Assembly: GCA_001819095.1 (NCBI GenBank)
Contig: MHLS01000032.1
Location: 56,635 to 66,437 of the forward strand
Origin: Candidatus Lloydbacteria bacterium RIFCSPLOWO2_02_FULL_54_12
Lineage (GTDB): Bacteria > Patescibacteriota > Minisyncoccia > Phycocordibacterales > UBA6899
DNA: 9,803 nt
Direction of reading: 5' to 3'
The notes below the pieces were generated by a model. The model saw only the letters and a list, made by a program, of their open reading frames with translations. It was not told where the DNA came from and searched no databases. The first letter of the stretch is position 1. The number at the start of each line of letters is the position of its first letter. Of the stretch, positions 1-5,759 are shown piece after piece. A program made the translations under genes and the position numbers.

Positions 1-2
1 CG

Positions 3-770
3 CTCGCGAAGAAACTTGCCGAGACGAACTACGAGTTGGCGCGCTCCAACGAACAGCTGAAGATCCTCGATAAGCGCAAGAGCGAATTCGTCTCGCTTGT
101 CTCGCACCAGTTGCGCGCGCCTATCACCGCAATCAAGGGATACGCTTCGCTTCTAATGGAAGGGTTCTACGGCAAGCTTTCAGTGAAAACGAAGGAGCCT
201 GCCGAACGCATCTTCCTGTCCTCACAACGCTTGGTGAAAATGGTGGCGGACTTCCTTGACCTCTCAAAGATCGAGCAGGACGCCATGTCCTACAACATGA
301 CTTCGGTCGACATCGGAGAAGTACTGCGGGACGTCGCCACGGACTTTGTGTTCGTTGCAAAAGAAAAAGACCTCACACTGGAGATCAATGTCCCCGCAAA
401 GCAAAAGTTTGTCGTCTCCGCCGACGACGGCAAATTGCGTCAGATCATATCGAATGTCATCGACAACTCCATCAAATATACGCCGAAGGGCTCGATCGCG
501 GTTTCGGTGGGAAGGGACACCGCCAAGAAGACCGTCGCCGTTCGCATCAAGGATACCGGCATCGGCCTCTCTCCGGACGACAAAGAGCATATATTCGGCA
601 AATTCACCCGCGGAAAAGGCGGCCAAAAAGAGAACACCGGCGGTTCCGGTCTCGGGCTTTATGTGGCCAAAAAGATGCTGGAGGCGCAAAAGGGGAATCT
701 TTCTGTGGAGTCCGACGGCGTGGGGCTGGGCTCGACCTTTGTTATTGAATTCCCTGCGGAGGGGACTTGA
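3..770 (+). CDS. Sensor histidine kinase, 5'-partial
   Basis: This is the C-terminal catalytic part of a two-component sensor kinase. It autophosphorylates on histidine and would pass phosphate to a response regulator. The frame is open to the left edge, so the sensor and any membrane segments lie outside the window; a TTG at 36 is unlikely to be the true start. In order one sees a coiled-coil lead-in, the HisKA H-box SHQLRAP (phospho-His near nt 105), the N-box QIISNVIDNSIKYT, the G1 box DTGIG, an F-box-like segment (IFGKF) and the G2 box GSGLGLYVAKKM. All catalytic boxes are intact. It is a close paralogue of the kinase directly downstream, sharing most of the H, N and G box residues. No response regulator is visible. 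The stop is followed at once by an inverted repeat that may end transcription. The family is certain; the signal sensed is unknown. Confidence 0.93.
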   Translation, partial: LAKKLAETNYELARSNEQLKILDKRKSEFVSLVSHQLRAPITAIKGYASLLMEGFYGKLSVKTKEPAERIFLSSQRLVKMVADFLDLSKIEQDAMSYNMTSVDIGEVLRDVATDFVFVAKEKDLTLEINVPAKQKFVVSADDGKLRQIISNVIDNSIKYTPKGSIAVSVGRDTAKKTVAVRIKDTGIGLSPDDKEHIFGKFTRGKGGQKENTGGSGLGLYVAKKMLEAQKGNLSVESDGVGLGSTFVIEFPAEGT

Positions 771-861
771 AAATACAAGGCGGAGCTAGGCGGACTAAGG
801 TGGGTGGCAAATGCAAGGTCGAACCTTAAGAATCGTTTCCCAAGGTTCCACCTTGTATTTT
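770..861. repeat. Inverted-repeat element with AAGGTCGAACCTT hairpin, possible terminator
   Basis: An exact 11-bp inverted repeat, AAAATACAAGG (770-780) and CCTTGTATTTT (851-861), encloses the element and extends inward with mismatches. Inside are two small hairpins of the same type: AAGGT-CGA-ACCTT (815-827) and CAAGGT-TCC-ACCTTG (841-855). The right arm ends in TATTTT, so it could work as a terminator for the first kinase. A related element follows the second kinase, which suggests a repeat family rather than a simple terminator. Confidence 0.65.
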
Positions 862-882
862 AATCGGATGAGACCTTGTGAT

Positions 883-892
883 GTGATATTAT
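883..892 (+). promoter_or_regulatory. Candidate -10 (TATTAT) for second histidine kinase
   Basis: TATTAT at 887-892 lies 31 bases before the kinase ATG at 924 and has a TG two bases upstream (TGTGATATTAT). No convincing -35 is present at 16-18 bases. The short leader has only weak Shine-Dalgarno-like purines (AAAGAG). The candidate is plausible but weak. Confidence 0.35.
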
Positions 893-923
893 AGATTGAA
901 CCGAAGCGAAAGAGTGACGACCC

Positions 924-1889
924 ATGCATATCGATCATTCAAAAAAGATTATACTCGTAGAGATATTGGGCGGCGTGGCGGTCTTCCTCGCTATCGGCGT
1001 TATTGCTCTCTCTTCCGTTACCGCCGTCCGCATCCTTGCCGCGGCGATTCTCTTCATCGCACCGTATCTCTCCATAACAGCCGCCCGTGGCCTTGAGAGC
1101 GAGAAGAGCGTCAAGGATCTCGGAGACCACCTGCGCGAAACCGAATGGAAGCTCGTCATCTCGAACGAGCAGATTCAAGTACTCGATCAGCGCAAGAGCG
1201 AGTTCGTCTCGGTCGTCTCTCATCAACTGCGCGCACCAGTGACCGCGATCGGCGGATATTCTTCCATGCTCGCCGAAGGGACGTACGGTGCCCTTCCAGA
1301 GAATATGAAAGATCCCGTGAACAAGATCTTCCTCTCCTCGAAGCGCGTTGCGGAGCTCGTCACCGACTTCCTCGACCTCACGAAGATTGAAACGGGGACG
1401 CTTCTCTATAACTTTGCATCGGTCGATGTCACCGCGATGCTGAACGAGCTCGTCGCCGTCTATACGCCCATCGCCAAAGAGCGGGGACTTACGTTCGAGG
1501 CGAATTATGCGGAGCGCAAACCGTGTATCGCCACCGCCGACGGGGAGAAGATCAAACAGATCATCTCAAACCTTCTCGATAATGCGGTCAAGTACACCAC
1601 GAAGGGCGGCATCCGCGTCACGCTCGAAAGAGACAAGCCCGCCGGACTTCTGCGCGTCACTATCAAAGACACCGGCATCGGTATTCCGCCGGACCACATG
1701 CAGAATCTTTTCCAAAAGTTCAGCCGCGGCCCGACGAGCCCGAAACTCTTCACCGAGGGCTCCGGCCTCGGACTCTACGTCGCGAAGAAGATGCTCGAAC
1801 AGCACAAGGGCGGGAAGATCAAAGCCGCATCAGACGGCGAAGGCAAGGGCTCGACCTTCACCCTCGAACTCCTCGCGGAAGAAAACTAA
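924..1889 (+). CDS. Membrane-anchored sensor histidine kinase
   Basis: A complete 321-residue two-component sensor kinase at the inner membrane. Two hydrophobic segments, about residues 10-30 and 35-55, form a hairpin with almost no extracytoplasmic loop. A short coiled coil (about 56-90) joins it to HisKA with SHQLRAP and phospho-His100. The HATPase_c domain shows the N-box with N216 and N220, G1 DTGIGIP with D249, the F-box LFQKF and G2 GSGLGL at 279-284. All residues needed for autophosphorylation are present. The tiny sensor part suggests it senses the membrane itself or acts with a partner. It is a tandem paralogue of the kinase upstream; the two share most of the catalytic core, including KSEFVS and FLSS near the H-box. 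No response regulator is adjacent, so its partner must be encoded elsewhere. The ATG at 924 fits because both TM segments follow it. The ligand is unknown. Confidence 0.93.
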   Translation: MHIDHSKKIILVEILGGVAVFLAIGVIALSSVTAVRILAAAILFIAPYLSITAARGLESEKSVKDLGDHLRETEWKLVISNEQIQVLDQRKSEFVSVVSHQLRAPVTAIGGYSSMLAEGTYGALPENMKDPVNKIFLSSKRVAELVTDFLDLTKIETGTLLYNFASVDVTAMLNELVAVYTPIAKERGLTFEANYAERKPCIATADGEKIKQIISNLLDNAVKYTTKGGIRVTLERDKPAGLLRVTIKDTGIGIPPDHMQNLFQKFSRGPTSPKLFTEGSGLGLYVAKKMLEQHKGGKIKAASDGEGKGSTFTLELLAEEN

Positions 1890-1896
1890 ATCGAAC

Positions 1897-1977
1897 CAAG
1901 GTCGGTGTAGCTAAGGTTCGACCTTGAGAATTTGGATTTGAAGGTCGAACCTTGAAGAAGTTGCTACGCCGACCTTG
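1897..1977. repeat. Nested inverted-repeat element, AAGGTTCGACCTT family
   Basis: Outer arms at 1897-1911 (CAAGGTCGGTGTAGC) and 1963-1977 (GCTACGCCGACCTTG) pair over 15 bases with one G-U type mismatch. Inside, AAGGTTCGACCTT (1913-1925) is the exact reverse complement of AAGGTCGAACCTT (1941-1953), and each of these can also fold on itself. The whole can form one long hairpin or a multi-armed structure. It shares the AAGGTCGAACCTT core and the CCTTGTATT end with the element at 770-861, and like it begins just after a kinase stop codon. It has no T-run directly after the stem, so a terminator role is uncertain. Confidence 0.75.
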
Positions 1978-1981
1978 TATT

Positions 1982-2051
1982 GAGGGGTGCCCCCCTCGCA
2001 ATGCCTCGGGGACTCCCAATCTCTGCTTCGCTTCGCTCGAAGAGATTTGGG
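1982..2051. other. Two strong intergenic hairpins
   Basis: GAGGGG (1982-1987) pairs with CCCCTC (1992-1997) across a four-base loop. CCCAATCTCT (2015-2024) pairs with AGAGATTTGGG (2041-2051) with one bulged base, and CTTCG/CGAAG can add to or compete with the inner stem. They lie between the kinase repeat element and the tandem repeat ahead of trpS. They may be transcription-end structures or part of a longer structured RNA. No reading frame here looks coding. Confidence 0.5.
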
Positions 2052-2055
2052 TCAC

Positions 2056-2123
2056 ACCACAAGGGTACCCCTAAAGGGACTTCCAAAATGCTAAACGGGG
2101 TACCGTAAAGCATTTTTAGGTCG
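2056..2123. repeat. Degenerate copy of the TTAGGTCG hairpin repeat
   Basis: Begins with ACCACAAGGGT, continues with ACTTCC, then a stem AAAATGCT (2085-2092) / AGCATTTT (2109-2116) around a loop containing GGTACC, and ends TTAGGTCG. The flanks match the tandem copies that follow and the copies at 5848-5923 and 8262-8340, while the loop differs in each. Confidence 0.6.
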
Positions 2124-2233
2124 CTTCCATTTTGCAAGCAAAATTAGGTCGTACCACAAGGGTGCTTCCATTTTGCAAGCAAAATTAGGTCGTACCACAA
2201 GGGTGCTTCCATTTTGCAAGCAAAATTAGGTCG
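2123..2233. repeat. 41-bp tandem repeat, about 2.7 copies
   Basis: Copies start at 2123, 2164 and 2205 with an exact 41-base period; the third ends at about 2233. The copies are identical wherever they overlap. Each holds GCTTCC, a perfect 7-bp stem with a two-base loop (ATTTTGC-AA-GCAAAAT, first at 2129-2144), TTAGGTCG, and ACCACAAGGGT leading into the next copy. There are no unique spacers, so this is not CRISPR. It ends about 40 bases before the trpS start and so may touch its promoter. Confidence 0.9.
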
Positions 2234-2254
2234 CTACCAAACCCCGCAATTTCG

Positions 2255-2263
2255 TGCTAAAAT
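2255..2263 (+). promoter_or_regulatory. Extended -10 promoter element for trpS
   Basis: TG-C-TAAAAT (2255-2263) is a good extended -10. It ends nine bases before the trpS ATG at 2273, so the transcript would have almost no leader. This agrees with the absence of a Shine-Dalgarno sequence there. No good -35 is visible; that position falls at the end of the tandem repeats. Confidence 0.45.
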
Positions 2264-2272
2264 GGCTCTCTT

Positions 2273-3286
2273 ATGAAGGGAAGCGAGGAAACAGTACTCA
2301 CGGGGGATAGGCCCACAGGAAGGCTCCATTTGGGCCATTTTTTGGGCTCCATCGAGAACCGCCTGAAACTCGAGAAGTCTGTCTCGGGGAAGCTTTTCTA
2401 TATGGTCGCCGATGTGCAGGCATTGACCGACAATGCCGCCGATCCGGGGAAGGTCCGCGACGCGGTCCGCGAGGTCGCGCTCGACAACTTGGCATGCGGA
2501 ATGGACCCCAAGAAAACGACAATGTTCATCCAGTCGCAAGTGCAGGAGATAGCGGAACTCACGATCTTTTTCTTGAACCTCGTCACCGTCTCGCGCCTGA
2601 AGCAGAACCCGACGGTGAAGACCGAGATCGCACAGAAAGGTTTCGGCGAGAACGTTCCGGCGGGCTTTCTCATGTATCCCGTTTCGCAAGCGGCGGACAT
2701 CCTCGCGTTCAAGGCCAATCGCGTTCCCGTCGGCGATGATCAGTTGCCGGTCTTGGAGCAGACGAACGAGATCGTCGACTCCTTCAACCGCCTTTACGGC
2801 AAAACGTTCGAGCGCATCAAGCCCGTCGTTTCCAAGAACCCGCGTTTGGTCGGCATCGACGGCAAGGGCAAGATGTCGAAGTCCTTGAACAATGCCATCT
2901 ATCTCGCCGACGACGAAGACGACGTCGAGGAGAAGGTGATGAAGATGTACACCGACCCGAAGCACGTCCACGCAAGCGATCCGGGAAAGGTCGAGGGAAA
3001 TGTCGTCTTCACCTATCTCGATGTCTTCGACCCGAACAAAAAAGAATTGGAGGCGCTCAAACGCCAGTACAAAAAGGGCGGCTTGGGCGACGTTGTCTTG
3101 AAGAAGCGCCTTGCCGCAATCTTGAATGAATTCCTCGACCCGATACGCGAGCGCCGTCGCGAGTTGGCAGGCGAACAGCACCTCGTCATGGACATTCTGG
3201 AGGAAGGCACCCGCAAAGCCCGCCAGACCGCCCGCGAGGTCCTCCGCGAGGTGAAGACCAAGATGAAGATCAACTATTTTCAATAA
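2273..3286 (+). CDS. trpS: Tryptophanyl-tRNA synthetase
   Basis: Class I aminoacyl-tRNA synthetase that charges tRNA-Trp in the cytoplasm (Trp + ATP + tRNA). At 337 residues it has the usual length for bacterial TrpRS. The N-terminal GDRPTGRLHLGHFLGS carries the HIGH-type motif HLGH at residues 19-22. The KMSKS loop is GKMSKSLNN (K200-S204). The segments YPVSQAADIL (135-144) and VPVGDDQ (151-157) are typical TrpRS active-site and dimer-interface motifs. The C-terminal helical part reaches the end without truncation. The start ATG at 2273 has no Shine-Dalgarno but lies just after a TGCTAAAAT promoter element, and the essential N-terminal motif begins 10 residues in. aspS follows after 57 bases on the same strand and may share the transcript. 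The long opposite-strand frame is a codon-bias shadow. Confidence 0.97.
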   Translation: MKGSEETVLTGDRPTGRLHLGHFLGSIENRLKLEKSVSGKLFYMVADVQALTDNAADPGKVRDAVREVALDNLACGMDPKKTTMFIQSQVQEIAELTIFFLNLVTVSRLKQNPTVKTEIAQKGFGENVPAGFLMYPVSQAADILAFKANRVPVGDDQLPVLEQTNEIVDSFNRLYGKTFERIKPVVSKNPRLVGIDGKGKMSKSLNNAIYLADDEDDVEEKVMKMYTDPKHVHASDPGKVEGNVVFTYLDVFDPNKKELEALKRQYKKGGLGDVVLKKRLAAILNEFLDPIRERRRELAGEQHLVMDILEEGTRKARQTAREVLREVKTKMKINYFQ

Positions 3287-3293
3287 TCAGTCG

Positions 3294-3336
3294 TCAGTTA
3301 CTAGACACTAGCATCTAGCAACTGCTCACGAGTAAC
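3294..3336. other. Short CTAG-rich inverted-repeat spacer between trpS and aspS
   Basis: GTTACT (3297-3302) pairs with AGTAAC (3331-3336). Between them CTAG occurs three times in CTAGACACTAGCATCTAG. There is no T-run, so it is not an evident terminator. It may be a small intergenic repeat or an RNA processing site. Confidence 0.35.
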
Positions 3337-3343
3337 TACTTTT

Positions 3344-4741
3344 ATGACCGAACGCACCCCCATCGCCAATCTCAAAGAAAAACTCGGCCAAGAGGTTACC
3401 TTGAAAGGCTGGGTGGATATTCGCCGCGACCACGGCAAACTCATCTTCATCGACCTGCGCGACCGAAGCGGGAAGGTGCAAATGGTCGCCCTCCCCAATC
3501 ACAAGGAGGCCCACGAGGCCGCGAACATGCTCCGCCCCGAGTGGGTGATCGAGGTCACGGGGAAGGTGAACCCGCGCCCCGAAAAGATGGTGAACAAAGA
3601 CGAAGCGAACGGCATGCTCGAGATTGAGGTGCTTTCGGTCGCGGTGTTAAACGAGGCCGAGACGCCTCCGATAGACCTGCGCGGTGACGGACGCGAAATA
3701 GGCGAAGAGGTGCGCCTGAAGTATCGCTACATCGATCTACGCCGTCCGCGTCTCCAAAAGAACATGCGCGCCCGCCACGAAGTTGCTCTCTTCATCCGCA
3801 ACTTCCTCGCGAAGGAGGGCTTCCTCGAAATAGAAACGCCGCTCCTCTCCAAATCAACGCCCGAAGGCGCACGCGACTTCCTCGTGCCCTCGCGCTTGGA
3901 GAAGGGGAAGTTCTACGCCCTCCCACAGTCGCCCCAACAATACAAACAGCTCCTCATGGTCTCGGGATTCGAGAAATATTTCCAGCTCGCGCGATGCATG
4001 CGCGACGAAGACACGCGCGGCGACCGACAGCCCGAGTTCACCCAGCTCGACATGGAAATGAGTTTCGTCGAGCGCGAAGATGTCATGGCATTGAACGAAC
4101 TCCTGCTCATCGAGCTCGTCCAAACGACCATGCCCGAGAAGAAGATACAAGAGATGCCTTTCCCGCGCTTCTCATACAAAGAGGCGATGGAGAAATACGG
4201 GAGCGACAAGCCCGATATTCGGAACGACAAGAACGACCCCAACCTCCTCGCATTCTGTTGGGTGATCGACTTCCCGTTCTTCGAGAAGGCCGACAAAGGC
4301 GGGTGGACCTTCACGCACAACCCGTTCTCCGCTCCCAAGCCCGAACACATGGAGTGGCTCATGAACAAAGAAAATGTTGGGGAAATTCTGACGACCCAGT
4401 ACGACATCGCACTTAACGGTTTCGAGATCGGCGGAGGAAGCATCCGAAACCACAAACCCGAAGCGCTGAAACGCGTCTTCGAGATTATGGGACACGACCC
4501 CAAGGATATCGAGGCGAAATTCGGCCACATGTTAGAGGCCTTGGCCTCCGGCGCACCGCCACACGGCGGCATCGCGTGGGGCTTGGACCGCGTCATGGCC
4601 ATCCTTCAAAACGAGCCCAACATCCGCGAGGTAATAGCATTCGCAAAAGACGGCACTGGAAAAGACCTCATGATGTCCGCCCCGAGCGACGTCTCCCCCG
4701 AACAACTCGCCGAACTTGGTATTCGTGTGGTGAAGGAGTAG
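3344..4741 (+). CDS. aspS: Aspartyl-tRNA synthetase lacking the GAD insertion
   Basis: Class IIb synthetase that charges tRNA-Asp in the cytoplasm. An N-terminal OB-fold anticodon-binding domain (about 1-105; GWVDIRRDHGKLIFIDLRD) is followed by the class II core. Motif 1 lies near FLEIETPLLSKSTPEGARDF (160-179), motif 2 at FQLARCMRDEDTRGDRQPEF (213-232) and motif 3 at GGIAWGLDRVMAIL (408-421). RGDRQPEFTQLD and YGSDKPD are bacterial-type hallmarks. After GSDKPD (286-291) the chain goes almost directly to WVIDFPFFE (306-314), where bacterial enzymes normally insert the roughly 120-residue GAD domain. This explains 465 residues rather than about 590. His30 sits where non-discriminating enzymes tend to have His, while Lys81 matches discriminating E. 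coli AspRS, so specificity toward tRNA-Asn is unclear. There is no Shine-Dalgarno before the ATG. It probably shares a transcript with trpS. Confidence 0.97.
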   Translation: MTERTPIANLKEKLGQEVTLKGWVDIRRDHGKLIFIDLRDRSGKVQMVALPNHKEAHEAANMLRPEWVIEVTGKVNPRPEKMVNKDEANGMLEIEVLSVAVLNEAETPPIDLRGDGREIGEEVRLKYRYIDLRRPRLQKNMRARHEVALFIRNFLAKEGFLEIETPLLSKSTPEGARDFLVPSRLEKGKFYALPQSPQQYKQLLMVSGFEKYFQLARCMRDEDTRGDRQPEFTQLDMEMSFVEREDVMALNELLLIELVQTTMPEKKIQEMPFPRFSYKEAMEKYGSDKPDIRNDKNDPNLLAFCWVIDFPFFEKADKGGWTFTHNPFSAPKPEHMEWLMNKENVGEILTTQYDIALNGFEIGGGSIRNHKPEALKRVFEIMGHDPKDIEAKFGHMLEALASGAPPHGGIAWGLDRVMAILQNEPNIREVIAFAKDGTGKDLMMSAPSDVSPEQLAELGIRVVKE

Positions 4742-4762
4742 GGGAAATAAACCAGAAAAATC

Positions 4763-5032
4763 ATGGAGAAAGAAAAAGGTAACCCTCTTGGTCACTTGCT
4801 CAACGGAGTTTCGTTGGTAATCGGATTTATTATTTCCCTGATCTTGGTAGGTGGTGGCTCGGCTACCTTACTATCCACACTAGACAAATTTGAACTGACG
4901 GGGACTTTTACGTCACCTGATTGGTTAGTTGCACCTGTTGCCTTTTCAATCATCGCCCTCTTCATTTGGGTTTGGAAATATTCCACGTTCCTGCTTGCAC
5001 GTAAATTCTTCAAAGACTATGAATCAATTTAG
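4763..5032 (+). CDS. Small two-TM membrane protein
   Basis: An 89-residue protein of unknown family. A short basic/acidic N-terminus (MEKEKGN) precedes TM1 at about residues 13-32 (LLNGVSLVIGFIISLILVGG). A loop of about 20 residues follows, then TM2 at about 54-72 and a basic tail (ARKFFKDYESI). It starts 21 bases after the aspS stop with no clear Shine-Dalgarno. Its AT-rich codons differ from the GC-rich aspS before it, which suggests separate origin. The last 14 bases overlap the next small gene in another frame, so the two are probably translationally coupled. With the 66-residue gene and the zinc-ribbon TM gene it forms a compact plus-strand cluster. Function unknown. Confidence 0.7.
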   Translation: MEKEKGNPLGHLLNGVSLVIGFIISLILVGGGSATLLSTLDKFELTGTFTSPDWLVAPVAFSIIALFIWVWKYSTFLLARKFFKDYESI

Positions 5033-5219
5033 TGCAAGCTCATTTCAGTTAAGAGAAACTGGTAAGTGGGCACCAGCGGGAACCCTTTTTGTTTATAGCG
5101 GAGATGGTGTAGATATACAAGAGTTTGAATTTCCTCCAGAAAATAGATTTGACCGCAAAGAAGAGGCGGACAATTTTTTTGCAAATTATTTTGTGAAAAA
5201 AGGATTTTTTCAAAAATAA
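5019..5219 (+). CDS. 66-residue hypothetical protein overlapping the upstream gene
   Basis: A small soluble protein of unknown family, starting MNQFSASSF. It has an aromatic/beta-looking middle (WAPAGTLFVYSGDGVDIQEF, residues 17-36) and an acidic/basic helix (RKEEADNFFANYFVKKGFF). The frame stays open further upstream, but that part overlaps the TM gene in another frame and looks non-coding, so the ATG at 5019 is preferred. It overlaps the preceding gene by 14 bases, a typical arrangement for translational coupling. AT-rich codons match its two neighbours. A 19-base sequence around this start is repeated with two changes at 5249-5267, next to the start of the following gene. No function can be given. 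Confidence 0.6.
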   Translation: MNQFSASSFQLRETGKWAPAGTLFVYSGDGVDIQEFEFPPENRFDRKEEADNFFANYFVKKGFFQK

Positions 5220-5264
5220 TTGGCTAGTGGGGGCGGTCGCGATTGGTCACTATGAAACAATTTA

Positions 5265-5759
5265 ATGGTAGAAATAATTTTAGAATCTATGAATTTTCCA
5301 GCATTTTGTGACAACCCCGCCTGCGGCACAGTCTTCGCCTCGGGGTTTGCTTTTAATAATGCAACCAATGTCGCACTTACTGGAAATAAAAGTGGCCCTT
5401 GTCCCAAGTGTGGAAGCACGGGACATATCCCCGATGGAGTTTTTAATTTTGTAGGAAATTCGATAGAAATCCTCTCAGCGCCCGAAGGAACAATTCGCGA
5501 GATCTCAATTTTTTCACAAATAGTTAGAGAAGCCTATGAGCAAAAGTTGTCATCGGAAGTTGTTGCTGAGAGAATCCAAAGAGAGGTGCCGGCTTTCTCG
5601 GGCATAGCGGCTATTTTCCCAAAAACAAGAGGGGGGTGGTATAGCTTCTTGGCTTTGCTGGTCGCAGTTGCTGGATTTGTTTATGGACAGAAAAGTAATA
5701 ATATTGAACAAAATATTACAGTGAATCAAGTGCTGGGACAAATGTATATAAATTTTTGA
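5265..5759 (+). CDS. Zinc-ribbon protein with C-terminal TM segment
   Basis: A 164-residue protein of unknown function. An N-terminal zinc ribbon uses C15-x4-C20 and C46-x2-C49 (CPKCGSTGHIPDGVFNF). Next comes a mixed segment (IEILSAPEGTIREISIF, about 67-83), a helical region (84-108) and a segment PAFSGIAAIFPKTRG ahead of one TM helix at about 125-141. The short tail (NNIEQNITVNQVLGQMYINF) is polar and beta-looking. My recollection is that zinc ribbons followed by an IPDG-type turn and a C-terminal TM occur in uncharacterised bacterial proteins, some in conflict-type loci, but I cannot name a family. No Shine-Dalgarno is visible for the ATG at 5265 or the next one at 5289. AT-rich codons group it with the two small genes upstream, and the 45-base gap suggests one transcript. 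Confidence 0.75.
   Translation: MVEIILESMNFPAFCDNPACGTVFASGFAFNNATNVALTGNKSGPCPKCGSTGHIPDGVFNFVGNSIEILSAPEGTIREISIFSQIVREAYEQKLSSEVVAERIQREVPAFSGIAAIFPKTRGGWYSFLALLVAVAGFVYGQKSNNIEQNITVNQVLGQMYINF

Noticed and set aside
2123..2233. CRISPR array or integron attC array
   Set aside because: The 41-bp units are directly adjacent with no unique spacers, and no R-box or cas/integrase gene is visible.
2234..3283. Long minus-strand frame of 349 codons opposite trpS
   Set aside because: It mirrors a clear trpS with intact HIGH and KMSKS motifs; it is a GC-bias shadow with no recognisable protein content.
3913..4602. Minus-strand frame of 229 codons inside aspS
   Set aside because: Fully inside the class II core of aspS; codon-bias shadow.
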